Of a stretch of DNA of 64,000 bases, positions 35,420 to 46,547 are shown piece after piece (positions within the stretch are counted from its first letter, which is position 1; each line of letters opens with the position of its first letter). A program made the position numbers and the translations under genes. The notes under the pieces were generated by a model. The model saw only the letters and a program-made list of their open reading frames with translations. It was not told the DNA's origin and made no database searches. This DNA comes from Dryomyza anilis (Eukaryota; Arthropoda; Insecta; Diptera; Dryomyzidae), in the NCBI GenBank assembly GCA_951804985.1, contig OX638135.1:41073564-41137563 (forward strand). The letters run 5' to 3'.

Positions 35420-36040
35420 AAGTTTTAGTGTGGTTAGTGTTAGTGTGGTGAGTTTTAGTGAATTTTAGTGTGGTGAGTTCAAGTGTAGTGAATTTTATTG
35501 TTTTGCGTTTTAGTGTGTTCAATTTCAGTGTGGTGAATTTTAGTGTGGTCAGTTTAAGTGGATGAATTTGAGTGTGGTAAATTTTAGTGTGGTGAGTTTT
35601 AGTGTGGTGAATTTTTGTGTGGTGAATTTTAGGTGGTGAATTTTAGTGTGGTGAATTTTGGTGTGGTGAGTTTCAATGTGGTGAGTTTTAGTGTGGTGAG
35701 TTTTAGTGTTGTGAGTTTTAGTGTGGTGAATTTGACTGTGGTGAATTTTATTGTGTTGAGTTTTAGTGTGGTGAATTCGAGTGTGGTAAATTTTAGTGTG
35801 GTAAATTTTAGTGTGGTGAATTTTAGTATGATAAGTTTTAGTGTGGTGAATTTTAGTGTGATGAGTTTTAGTGTGGTGAATTTTAGTGTGGTGAATTTTA
35901 GTGTGGTGAATTTTGGTGTGGTGAGTTTCAATGTGGTGAGTTTTAGTGTGGTGAGTTTTAGTGTTGTGAGTTTTAGTGTGGTGAATTTTATTGTGTGGAG
36001 TTTTAGTGTGGTGAATTTTTGTATGGTGAGTTTGAGTGTG
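35420..36040. repeat. 15-bp minisatellite, block 3
   Basis: Same unit as at 32832, with more GTGGTGAATTTTAGT variants. An internal ~240-bp stretch appears twice (GTGAATTTTGGTGTGGTGAG at about 35650 and 35905). Confidence 0.92.
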
Positions 36041-36321
36041 GTGTGGTTTTGTGCTTTTACTTTTGTTTTTGTGTTTGATTTTTGCTTTTGTTTTTGTGTT
36101 TTTGCTTTTGTATTTTTTTTTTGTAATTGTATTTTTTGTTTCATCTTCTTAGCTTGTGTATGTGCCGAGTTATGTCGTTTTAAAAGTTTAGGTTGTATGG
36201 GAGGTGCTAAGCCCCTTTGTCCAATCCCGTCCATATATAAACTATGACACCCTCCGGACTCCATAGTATCCTGGTGCAAAATTTCAGTTAAATCGGTTCA
36301 GCGGTTTAGACGTGATGCTGG

Positions 36322-36322
36322 A

Positions 36323-36366
<44 letters not shown>
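36322..36366. repeat. (ACAG)n microsatellite
   Basis: Eleven or so ACAG units at the end of the last chained element, just before TTTTATATATATAGATAGGA. Confidence 0.95.
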
Positions 36367-36368
<2 letters not shown>

Positions 36369-37319
36369 CGACGGACTGACTGACAGACGGACCAAGAGTT
36401 TTATATATATAGATAGGATAAAGTTTTAAACTGCTCCCTGCAGGAAATGTCATCATTGACGACAAAGTCATCAATAACGAAGCGAGGAAATTGGAAAATT
36501 TGTCATTGATGAATATGTCTACAACGATTTCATAGGGGACATTGCATTAAAAATGTCATACACCATATGTCCTGTATACATATATCAAGGACATTGTGAA
36601 AATCCGTCATTGATAAAATGTTATCGATGACGTCATTGATGAAAATAACAGAGACTGTAACAGTTACGAGTAATATACAAAAAAATCAAAAATAAATATT
36701 TTTTTGGGCAAACTTTTTTTTGTTCAGTAATAACGATTATTTTTGATTTTTAAAATTTTTCAAACTCAAAAATAAAAATTAATTTTTATTTTATTTTGCT
36801 CAAGAATAACGATTATTTTTGATTTATACTTTTTTTACTTACAAATAAAAATTAGGGTGCGGAGCGTTGTGCATAATTTCGACGCCTCTTACAAAAATCC
36901 ACGCGTTTCAATTTGCTTACGAAAAACGGCATTAAAACAAGCATACATTTATTTTATCCACGAAAAGAAGCATTAAATTCTTTTAGCCACGAAAAGAACT
37001 TCATTCACATTTTCTTCACAAACAGAAGCATAACTTTATATTTCCCAGGAACAGAAACACATTTATATTGTATCTACAAACAAAAGCACATTTTTAATTT
37101 CACCACGAATAAAAGCATATATGAATTTTCGATACAGATATCCCAATAGACAACTTTATGGGTAAGAAGTCACACAATGTTGATGATGAAGGTGATATTG
37201 TATTATAACTAAATTTGTATATTTTTCATTGATGACATGGTTTCCAGGTGTGTCAGTGGACATTATTTGCTGAAACTGTTCCAATGAAACTATTCCATTA
37301 GACAAGGAGGTGCATCATT

Positions 37320-37625
37320 GAACTTTTTTGAAAAATGTGTTCTATTCGTATTTGCCCAGATCCAATGCCACTTGCGTTATTGGACATTTTTTTGGAAAAA
37401 TTTGTACCTTTAGGAATTGACCAGACCCACTTGCGTCATTGAAAATTTGTTGCTTTGGGATTTGGCCAGAACCCACTTGCGTCATTAGGGTTTGGCCAGA
37501 ACTCACTTGCGTTATTGGACGATTTTAGGGAAAATTTGGATACTTTGGGATTTGGCCAGAACCTTTGGGATTTGGCGTCATTGGACTTTTTTTGGGAAAA
37601 TTTGTTCCTTTGGGATTTGGCAATA
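37320..37625 (+). repeat. Degenerate ~60-bp tandem repeat (CCAGAACCCACTTGCGTCAT)
   Basis: Units such as GGGATTTGGCCAGAACCCAC and TTGCGTCATTGGAC recur about five times with deletions. The same family, on the other strand, is at 45640-46060. Confidence 0.7.
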
Positions 37626-37956
37626 TAGAGGTATGTTCCAGTTATCGATCGAATCCGATTTTACCTGCGAAATTCTGAACAAACGATTTTGAATTTATTA
37701 TTTTCCAAACGAATTGAAAGCGTTGAAGTCAAAGTTTGCTGTTTAAATTCATTTCAAAAATTATTTATTGTCCCTATGTCCCTATATTCCAATCCTTAAA
37801 AATGTGACAGTTCCTAATTTGAAATTCCCCGCCAAAAGTGGACTATTCCCCGATTACCCATTAAGACTAAAATTCCCCACAAATTGGGGGAGTTCCCCTT
37901 CAGTTCGCATCACTGATGCAAATCTACATGAGAAAAGATTGCCTTAAAAAATTCTG

Positions 37957-38076
37957 ACCCCGCCGTTCGGCATTAAACTGTAGGTCCCATCACTTTGAGT
38001 ACAAATATAACCCGCACAGCTCAAATGGTGTGGGGTTGTTCAGAACTATAGCGCCAAACTATTATTAGTAATATTA
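37957..38076 (+). mobile_element. tRNA-SINE, 3' fragment
   Basis: CCGCCGTTCGGCATTAAACT, CACTTTGAGTACAAATATAA, CGCACAGCTCAAATGGTG and TAGCGCCAAACTATTATTAG match the second half of the intact SINE at 60224-60538. Confidence 0.85.
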
Positions 38077-38372
38077 GCTGCGTTCCCGTGGTACTTGAAC
38101 CAGATCTGTTTCACGGGAACGCCATCGGTTCTATTTTAATAAATTTGGCAGCACTGTTTTCTTCTGCCCCTTTTTTTCAACAGAAATTCTTCTTCTTATT
38201 AAGTGATATTCACAATAGCATAATATCACCACAAACAAATTTACTTTTGATACGTACAGTACCAGATCAGTAATTGATCCAAAAACGAACCTGGTTCTAA
38301 TTGTTTGTTTATGTTTTGCATATGAAAATGATCAACGGATCAGGATCAAAAACCACCAGCACACGTAATTCT
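38077..38372. mobile_element. MITE, end motif AGCTGCGTTCCCGTGG
   Basis: The left end AGCTGCGTTCCCGTGGTACTTG and the reverse complement of the right end (GTGCTGGTGGTTTTTGATCC) are loosely inverted. The right half is the reverse complement of the fragment at 21628-21725. Inserted at the tail of the SINE fragment. No gene. Confidence 0.55.
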
Positions 38373-39057
38373 TCGAAGGTGTTCACTAACATAGCCCAAA
38401 TTAGTATTAGAGTCTATCTTCGTTGTATATATTTTTAATGTACAACAAATTGCGCACAACACCTCGCACCCTATTTTTTGAGTAAAAAAGTACAAATCAA
38501 AAAATAATCGTTATTCTTGTGCAAGGTGTATTTAACAAGGTGAGGAAAGTATGAAAACTGCTCTCCTTGTTTATTTTTAATATTTTTATTTTTTGTCTCT
38601 CATTTGTTTTTGTGTCTCCTCGTTTAAGGTTCATTAATATTGAAATAAAATGAAATTGTCAAAACTATTTCGGAACGGACATATCGGACAAACAAATGCC
38701 GTGATCAAATCTTCTATCTATCGACAATCGTGGAAATAAAACGGAAATAATACATTTTTCACGTTCCCAGCGATCCTATCCTAAAATGTTCGCGAATTTA
38801 CCAACAACACTTCAAAAATAGTGGTTATTTTCTATCCCCTGGATGAAAACACATGGTTCAAGGTATACGTCCGCTGGTTAAAGCTCGGTCAAAAAATAAA
38901 AATCATTGCAGATTTCAATTCTGCATGCAAAATTAATTGATTCTGCATTCTCAAAATTAGCGTAAACATTTTTATAACACGTTAATTTTTTATTGTTATT
39001 GAGATTAGAAAAAACATATACCATTCCAAACTAGAACAGAAGAAAATAATAAAATTT

Positions 39058-39064
39058 GAAATAA

Positions 39065-39111
<47 letters not shown>

Positions 39112-39112
39112 G
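39058..39112. repeat. (AAAT)n microsatellite
   Basis: About 13 AAAT units. Confidence 0.95.
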
Positions 39113-39286
39113 ACAAAATATTTTTTTAGTAAAAAAAAGATATATATGTATGACAAACACTTCTGACTTCCTTGATGAATGAAGTGCGACCTCTTCAGTG
39201 CTACATCATGCATGAATCGGATGACATTTGTATGAAAATGTCATCAATTCTTTGCAGGGCGAAAATGATATCGGCCATCGAAGTTT

Positions 39287-40130
39287 CTGACCTGACATAA
39301 AGGAAGCATTGATGACATTTCCTGCTGGGCTTTTGTAAATTTTCCGATTGCTTCCAAATATTTTCTTTTGGTAATTTTTAAAAATAAGAAAAAATTAGTT
39401 ATATATATCCAATATTTCCTACTCGGATCTTATTATATATACAATTGTATGCTAATAATAAATGTAAGTTAAAAACATTTACTAACTTCTTTTTGAAAAA
39501 TTCCGACTGCTTCCAATTATTTTCGTATTTGTTCGAATCGGATTTAATTTATATAAAACAGACTCGTAATTTATATATTGGCAATTTTGTGATATATAGG
39601 AATATACGCCAATTTCTATATGTTTATTATTATTATTAAATTATTATTTATATTTTAAATATTTTTGAATATCCAAGTCGAATTTAATACATTAATTCGT
39701 CAAAGTTTCTGACCTGACATAAAGGAAGCATTGATGACATTTCCTGCTGGGCTTTTGTAAATTTTCCGATTGCTTCCAAATATTTTCTTTTGGTAATTTT
39801 TAAAAATAAGAAAAAATTAGTTATATATATCCAATATTTCCTACTCGGATCTTATTATATATACAATTGTATGCTAATAATAAATGTAAGTTAAAAACAT
39901 TTACTAACTTCTTTTTGAAAAATTCCGACTGCTTCCAATTATTTTCGTATTTCTTCGAATCGGATTTAATTTATATAAAACAGACTCGTAATTTATATAT
40001 TGGCAATTTTGTGATATATAGGAATATACGCCAATTTCTATATGTTTATTATTATTATTAAATTATTATTTATATTTTAAATATTTTTGAATATCCAAGT
40101 CGAATTTAATACATTAATTCGTCAAATGGT
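39287..40130. repeat. Tandem duplication of a 422-bp unit, nearly identical
   Basis: 39287-39708 and 39709-40130 both begin TTTCTGACCTGACATAAAGG and end TACATTAATTCGTCAAA. Two base differences were noticed in the middle of the unit (TATTTGTTCG against TATTTCTTCG, and a neighbouring change giving TTT for TTG). The unit starts just inside the right end of the element at 36437-39328. Confidence 0.92.
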
Positions 40131-40600
40131 TGGTGTTAAATATTTAAGATATTACGATTTTTTACAATTTTGTGATATTGCTACTTAAAAATTGCGATAA
40201 TGCCGAATATATACAACTTTTAGAATTTTTGCAATATTTCCGACTCGTGTTTGTCCGAATAAGTCTTACTGACAGAGAAATAGGGGGTGTGGCATACCCA
40301 CCTCACCACACCCCCTGGCCACCATATAGGTCCGGCCCTGACAACATCTAATAATTGTGATTATGTTTAGAATCGTGCAGTCCATCGATGATGTTGGATA
40401 TTTATTTGTTTTAATTAAATTACTTTAATTACAATTATATAAAAATCGATTTTTTTTAATAATTTTTACTTTTAGTAAACAATTTTAATAACTGTGAAAA
40501 TATATATTACAAATTTGAGATTTGACAAAAAATTATAAATTAATTGAATATTTATAGTAGTGTTATACTTGGAATTAAACTATGTTGTTGGATGACATAC

Positions 40601-40776
40601 CTTACACGTTTTTCAATGTTGTTGCGAAATATTTCTCGAAAATCATGCTGCGAACATGATCCTGACAGCACCATTTTCTGGACACGTTCTGACTTCAGAA
40701 ATACATCGTGATAGCTTTGCACAGCATTTTGAAAAGCTTCATCTGCCATAATTTGCGTTTCACCTTTTAGAAATGC
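40601..40776 (-). CDS. Cadps: Cadps internal exon
   Basis: Encodes 58 codons plus [22 protein letters not shown], then [12 protein letters not shown] and NNIEKRVR. It matches the CAPS signature [30 protein letters not shown] ... [13 protein letters not shown]. The acceptor is TTTAAG/GCA and the donor GTAAG/GTATGT; the exit phase is 2 and is completed by the next exon to give Arg-Ser-Leu-Pro. The upstream intron (3.1 kb) contains a hAT-like element only about 200 bp from this acceptor and a foldback repeat. The downstream intron (26.6 kb) holds most of the repeats in the window. Confidence 0.95.
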
Positions 40777-40974
40777 CTTAAATAAAAAAGGACAGTTCAT
40801 AAAATAGAGTTGGGTCATTTTACGTCAGAAATATAAATCTTGGCACGATGTCTTCCAATTTTATTTTAAAACTTGATAGTTCAGAAACTATGAGAGACTC
40901 CATCAAAATTATTATTTTTATCGACGGGTAAATCCCAAGAATTTTAAAAGCATGATCAAAAATATTATATAAAC

Positions 40975-42473
40975 CAGGCATGTCAAACTCATTTGGCATC
41001 ACGGGCCGCATTGGCAACTCTAAAGATGAGGCGGGCCGCAATTGTGTACCATACAAAAAAAAATTCGCTCGTTTTTTACATTTGGTTCTTCTGTTGGAAA
41101 CTAAAATATAATGTTAAGATGATAACATTTTCCATTGATCTTCGTTAAAAGCGCCGCAGGCGAAAATTTTGTAAAATATGGTGCGATTTTTGTCTGTTTG
41201 AAATATATCGAAAATTTCTTTGATCCTGCCAAAAATTTTGTCAGGGGTATATACAATGGAGTATATTTCAAACACCAGAGACAATTTTGTAAAACAGATC
41301 TAACAATCATACAAAATGGTTTCAATTTTTTATGTCTGCAAAATCGTACGATATCTAATTAGCTCTTGGACCAATATCGAAGGCCAAATCGTACTAAAAC
41401 TACAAAAATAGTTTAAAGCGACATATCGCCGATTTTTTTTTTTTTTTTTTTTTGAAACGATAATAAAAACGATTCTGGATTAATATTGCATCAAATAGTT
41501 CAAATATATGGAGATATATTTCAAATACATTGATGTGGAAAATGTTTAAATATCCTAACATAAAATTTTACTCTACTAAAATTACGAAATTTTAAATATT
41601 AGAAACGAGATCGAATTTTGGTATCCTAGTTAGTTCGAGAAAACTTCGAGGCATAAATCACATGGCAGACTTCTTACCAAACATATTGAAGAAGTTTTTT
41701 TTTAAATATCGTATATAAATTTGATATTTATATAAATTTGAAATTTATATAAATTTGAAAAGGGTTCCTTTTTATGTACAACTAATTTAAATTGCAAGGA
41801 CAATCCATTGATTAGAGATGTACGGATTTAGAAGTTATAACAAAGTTTATTTTATTATCCTTATAATGGGGTTTGCAGCATTCTACGGTCAAGAGTTTTT
41901 TTCTACGACCACAAAAAGTGATTATTGATTAATTTTTTGAAACTTTGGACCACTCTATCTCTGGAGAAGGTGAGTCTGGAACTCTGATAGATTTGGTGTG
42001 GAATGTCTCTAAACCAAAAGTTTTACTTACTAAAAAAAATGTTAAAATTAATACAATTTCAATTTTTACAATGCAAGACTCTTGTCTACAAATTTTTGAT
42101 TCTTGTTTTTTTTTGATTGCGCCTTTATTTGATACTGGAACTAATTCCAAAAATGGTTTTTTTAAATATGTGTTTAAAATGAAATTTATGATAATAAATT
42201 AAGACTCGAGTCTTCGAGTCTCAATTTCTCATTATTAAATTTTGGAAAATATAAAAATATGTATTTTTTTAAAATAAATTAATAAGTTTTTAACCAAGAA
42301 TAAATGGTAATCTTGATTATGCCTCCGTTATTTAATATAATAATCATTTTAACGCCTGAAAATAAAATATTTTTAAAAATTTCAATTCTTAAAAATATAT
42401 TTTTCTTATATTATTTAGAAAGTCTTCGCGGGCCGCACAGAAAAGTTGACGGGCCGCGTGTTTGACATGCCTG
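40975..42473. mobile_element. hAT-like element, 8-bp duplication ATATAAAC, GGGCCGC-rich ends
   Basis: The TIRs CAGGCATGTCAAAC and GTTTGACATGCCTG are perfect. ATATAAAC occurs on both sides (40967-40974 and 42474-42481). GGGCCGCA/GGGCCGC words stand next to both ends against an AT-rich interior of 1.5 kb without a transposase. It sits 199 bp upstream of a Cadps exon, in the 40777-43867 intron. 8-bp duplications and CAGG-type ends point to hAT. A diverged relative is at 53920-55708. Confidence 0.88.
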
Positions 42474-42604
42474 ATATAAACCATTAAATTCAATAAATTA
42501 TGTTAATCAGTTTCAGGGATATAAATAATTATGTCAAATATTTTGAAAGCGCATAACATTGTTGTTCGGAAATCAAAAAAAAAAAACTAAATATACAGTT
42601 ATTT

Positions 42605-43590
42605 TACGTGGTGAAAGTTATCACCGCCATTTTGAGATGTATTTTTTTTATATTTATGCTGTGTAGTGCTTGACTTGTGCTGGTTTTGCTACTAAACGAT
42701 AGTAAAAATAATTTATTTTGATTGAATTAAAAATAAAAAAACAAAGTTTATTTCAAAATGTATTTTCGATATAGAAAAAAGAGTTTAAAATATTCTCAAC
42801 CATTCGAAGAAACTAACCATCAAAATAACAGAAAATTAAATTTATTTTTTTTTATTATTGTTCACCCTATGTTTTCTAACCCTAAAACTATGTTACAATT
42901 TTTATTCAAGGTATTGAGCATGTTTTAGTGCATACGTGTAGTATAAAAAAAAAAAATTGTTTTGATTTATTCTATCGTATTTCATAAAAATTTCATATAG
43001 TTTTTTTTAGTACCACAAGCAGCACAAATTGTGCACAAGCCGGTACAATTATTAAAAAATTAAATTTACAAAATGGCGGTGCTTCGACATATTCTATGAT
43101 TTTTAATTCGGTAACGATAAAATATTTTTGATTAGTTCTAAGTAGCACAAGTTAAATTCAATCCAGCACAAATGTAAAAAATTTCGAAAATGGCGGTGAT
43201 AACTTCCACATTGTTTTTTGATTTTTAATTCAATAAAAACAAAAATATTTTTTACAATCGTTTAGTAGCACAACCAGCATAAGTCAAGCACTACACAGCA
43301 TAAATATAAAAAAAATACATTTCAAAATAGCGGTGCTAACTTCCACCAAAAATTCGAAAATTATTTTTAATTTTCTCAATTTTTAATATATTTTATTATT
43401 GTTTGCTAGCACAACCAGCACAAGTTAAGCACAATCTAGAACAAACTACGAACAAAATTAATTACAAAATGGCGGTGCTAACTTCCACCCTAATTTTGGA
43501 CCTATTTTCTTAAAATAACTGTATATATATTTCAACTTTTATTACTAGCACAACCAGTACAAACCGAGCACAAGTCAGCACAATATACGT
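42605..43590. repeat. Foldback tandem repeat, ~120-140-bp unit
   Basis: Four to five plus-oriented units (about 43000-43590) each contain TAGCACAACCAGCACAAGT, AGCACAA and AAAATGGCGGTGCTAACTTC. A single inverted unit (42605-42710: TATCACCGCCATTTTGAG ... GTGCTTGACTTGTGCTGG) lies opposite the unit at 43255-43350, separated by about 290 bp of AT-rich DNA. It lies in the Cadps intron. Confidence 0.8.
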
Positions 43591-43867
43591 TTTTTGATTA
43601 TCTCAAAACTCCACCACATAGTTTTTTTATATTTCTTGATTTCTATCTCTCTCCAAAATTTCATCGAAATCGGAGACCTCATGCCAAGATTAAAATTTTC
43701 GACGTGGAATAACCCATTTGCGTATTTTTTTTCATATAACAACTCAACTAATAATCCATCTCATTGCGTAATTCAGATTGAGAAAAATGTCAAAAACATA
43801 CAGTGATAACTCATCCAATTCTGTATAATAATTTTTAATTCTTGGTATTAATTTGTATGTAACTTAC

Positions 43868-44035
43868 CTGAAATCGCTGAGATATAGTTTCTAATTGATG
43901 TTTTGCTATTTTCGGTTGACGCTTTGTCATGTCAGTCGGCTGTTTTGCATTAAATGGGTATGAAATACAGCGCGAGATAAAAACATATAACTGTATGCGA
44001 CGTTTCCGATCTTCTTCCTCGCGTTCGTGTTTTTC
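43868..44035 (-). CDS. Cadps: Cadps internal exon
   Basis: Exactly 56 codons with phase 0 at both ends. The product starts with a charged [13 protein letters not shown] stretch, continues [20 protein letters not shown] and ends TISQRFQ. Human CADPS has [31 protein letters not shown] at the same place. The acceptor is ATTCAG/GAA and the donor TTTCAG/GTAAGTT, both strong. This exon has too few codons and too little Met content to stand out as an independent ORF; it was found by reading the minus strand between the neighbouring Cadps exons. It splices to AFLKGETQ of the next exon. Confidence 0.94.
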
Positions 44036-45150
44036 CTGAATATTTTATTGGTATTAGTTAATTATAAATTATTACTTAGTAAAGAATTATTGGAAGCAAT
44101 AATTAATATATTCCTAAACAATCTATACACACTGAATAGAGCTATGTATGTTACGTCAATCAACTTATCGGTTCTCTCAAATGTTAACTAATTCCTTAAG
44201 TCAAAAACAAAATAGCTATAATTCGACCTTCAAGCAATTTTAAACAGTATTGGAACAATTATCTGTGTTATGTGTATATATACAGTTTCAATATGACATA
44301 TTTTGCATTCAATATGAAGAAACTTTGTTTTAAACGAATAAATTTGGTTGTAACAACCAAATTTGTCTAGTATAATCGGGTATAACTGAGATGTGGGTAT
44401 TGAAATGAACACTAATTTTTTCGAAGAGTGAAGTTGTTTTGTTTTTAATTATCGGGTTTAAAAACGGATATGACAAAATAAATTATGTTGTTCAATCAGC
44501 AAAACTGTTCTTTAATGGACAATTATCTCTGGCTTTTATGTCTTTTTTCCATGCCAAAGAAAAAAATAAATTTCTTGACATCTATAACCTCCCAGTAAGC
44601 TATGTCATGTACCGACTTTAATGTTGGGTAGAAGACTGTAAAATCACTGAAGACACTTGAGGGACACATATATAAAGGAATTCTGTACGACATTTTCATA
44701 CAAATATCCGCTTGTTCGTGTGTGAATAGTTACACGACAGTGTCGCTAATCTAAGCGACAATGTGGGCGTTGACGACAATGTGAGCGAAACCGTCTAAAC
44801 ATTGTCGTCGACGAATATATGGGTGATATTACGACATCCCAGTTGGGAGTCGAATGAAACCATTTTTGAGATAAGTACACGGGGGGAAAAAACTTCTAAA
44901 GTCCAGATGGATTCAAGAAGTATACTGAGTTATATAAAGCTAAACGGAAACATTCTGGTTTTTAAAAAACAGATCCTTATTGTACATACGTCCCTGATTA
45001 GACTACGATACGGCATTTTCATATCCACATAAGGCAACCGGACGCACCATTTACAAAAACTCCTCATCTAAAGCGTACTTAATGGAACCTGATCTGACAA
45101 TTCCAAAAAAAAAAATTGAATTCTAATTCTCAACAATTTTTAAAATTTGA
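44036..45150 (-). other. Cadps intron DNA with a GTCG-rich hairpin
   Basis: Part of the 2.5-kb intron between exons at 43868 and 46548. The patch 44735-44810 contains ACGACAGTGTCGCTAATCTA / AGCGACAATGT, a small hairpin, and repeated ACGACAATGT, possibly a MITE end. No other structure. Confidence 0.45.
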
Positions 45151-45159
45151 AATATCTCA

Positions 45160-46060
45160 TTTAGGGCCGTTTTGAAAATATCTAGTTAAATATTAACTTC
45201 TACTTTAACTGAAAATTTATGCAAAATCCGATTTCACAATCAATTGTTTTAACTGTTTGTCATTTAAATTTTCTTTAACCGGCAGATACTTTAACGGCTA
45301 GTTGCATAAAACTTTTAACTGTAAGTTAAAGTTTTATCTCATTGTTTAACTAAAATTTCTGTTGCATATCACTTTTGAATAGCTTTAACTATCAGTTACA
45401 TTAACTACCTGATTTCCATGGATTAAATATAAAAATAAATTTATTTAACTATTTTTTGGAAGAATTGTTTGTAAAAATAATTTCTCCAGAATCTATCTGT
45501 GTCATTCTAGAATCTATCTGTGTCATATGTTTGGATCAGTTGGTTCTTTTAGGAATTTTCCATATTACAACTGCGTCATATGACATTTTATTGTCCAGCT
45601 CAGTATGATTTTTTTTGGGATTTGCATTAACTCATTTATTATTATAAATTAGATCCTTTGGGATTTACTCAGAACCTTAGAAAATGGTGATTTCGAACAT
45701 TGCGTTGCTTTTGTCCTCCAAACATATTTTTAACAAATATTCAAACAATGTTTGAAATCACCATTTTCCAAACAAAATAATGACAAAAGTAACACTGTTC
45801 GAAAAATGTCCATTTTCCAAAAAAAATTAAAATGGAAATACGATTCATTGGAGATGATTCCCCAAAAAAGTTCCAAAGAAGCACTTGGGTGCTTTTGTAA
45901 TCCCACTGCAACAGATTCGCCCCAAAAAATTTCCAATGACGCACTTGGGTGGTTCTGTAAACCCACTGAAACAAATTCACTCAAAAAAGTTTCAATGACA
46001 AACTTGGGTGTTTCTGTAATCCCACTGGGACAGATTAACCGAAAAAATGTCCATGAAATT
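45160..46060 (-). repeat. Cadps intron repeats: TTTAACTG-rich patch, 20-bp direct repeat and ~63-bp tandem repeat
   Basis: 45160-45420 is rich in TTAACTTTAACTG-like words. 45487-45527 has ATCTATCTGTGTCAT twice. 45840-46050 contains three ~63-bp units (CACTTGGGTGNTTNTGTAAN CCCACTG). Reverse-complemented, these units match the CCAGAACCCACTTGCGTCAT repeat at 37320-37625. Confidence 0.65.
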
Positions 46061-46547
46061 CAAAAAATTTTAAATTATTTCAAAAATTCGCGAATGACTG
46101 AGACCAAAGATTCCTAGGAGAATAATCTTTGGAGAATGAATGTATTTCCAATATTTTACGAACTCTGATTTCATGCGCAGTCCTTTTAATAAAATGTTTC
46201 CCACGCGAACTGATTTATCGAAATTATCTACATCAACCCATTCGTACATATGGGTGCTCAGCTTAAGTGATTACTTCAATAAGAATGCTTGAAAAGTATT
46301 AGAGCAACAACATAAACAACATTTAAGTTGCAAATTATTCAGGTCAAATATTTCACACTTTTTGTGATATTTGGAAAATATGAGTGTAGTTTACAGTTAT
46401 TTTTACCGTAACTGACTACTTTAAACGGTAACTGCTAAGGCCCACTACAACTTTCCTAATTCTTACTAACTTTATTACACCAACTATATTTTAACCTGTG
46501 ACCTAACATTCAATATTGTTAATTGGTAGTATTTTAATTTTACTTAC

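Larger units (their letters stand above)
32424..36418 (+). mobile_element. Chain of head-to-tail minisatellite-bearing elements
   Basis: The repeated start word TAGCTGGACCCGT occurs at 32424, 32514, 34235 and 35168. The first two are a 90-bp tandem pair. The repeated end block (GAGTTATATCGTATTGAAAG, GTATGGGAGGTGCCACGCC, AAATCGGATCAGCCGTTTAG, ACAAACGAACAAACAG) occurs at about 34030-34230, 34965-35165 and, diverged, 36155-36390. The bodies are made of a 15-bp minisatellite and of a ~16-bp CCCGTAGAATTCTTCC repeat (about 32700-32830 and 35350-35425). Start and end words of this type are common in insect genomes, but I do not assign a superfamily. No gene. Confidence 0.75.
36797..38524. mobile_element. 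TIR element with ~80-bp inverted ends
   Basis: Left TTGCTCAAGAATAACGATTA ... AGGGTGCGGAGCGTTGTGCA is inverted at about 38445-38524 (CAAATTGCGCACAACACCTC ... AATCGTTATTCTTGTGCAAG). The centre contains a degenerate ~60-bp repeat (37320-37625), a SINE 3' fragment and a MITE. No transposase. Confidence 0.7.
36437..39328. mobile_element. TIR element with TCATTGATGA internal repeats, carrying nested elements
   Basis: GCAGGAAATGTCATCA at 36440-36455 is inverted at 39310-39325. Multiple TCATTGATGAC-like words occur next to the left end and at the right end. Inside it lie another TIR element (36797-38524), a SINE fragment and a MITE. Ends are inferred from a 16-bp TIR; no target duplication was established. 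Confidence 0.5.

Noticed and set aside
32832..36279. Long VSFSV-type (plus) and TLKLT/TKTHH-type (minus) frames
   Set aside because: They follow the 15-bp minisatellite on both strands at once and have no start, splice or promoter context. Overlapping frames cannot all be genes.
39445..40061. Two nearly identical 64-codon frames
   Set aside because: They are the same spot in the two units of a 422-bp tandem duplication. Composition is AT-driven and no protein family is recognised.
45752..46117. 121-codon plus-strand frame (CFCNPT / GWFCKPTE repeats)
   Set aside because: It is the ~63-bp degenerate tandem repeat, whose length is divisible by three. The same DNA family occurs in reverse orientation at 37320-37625.
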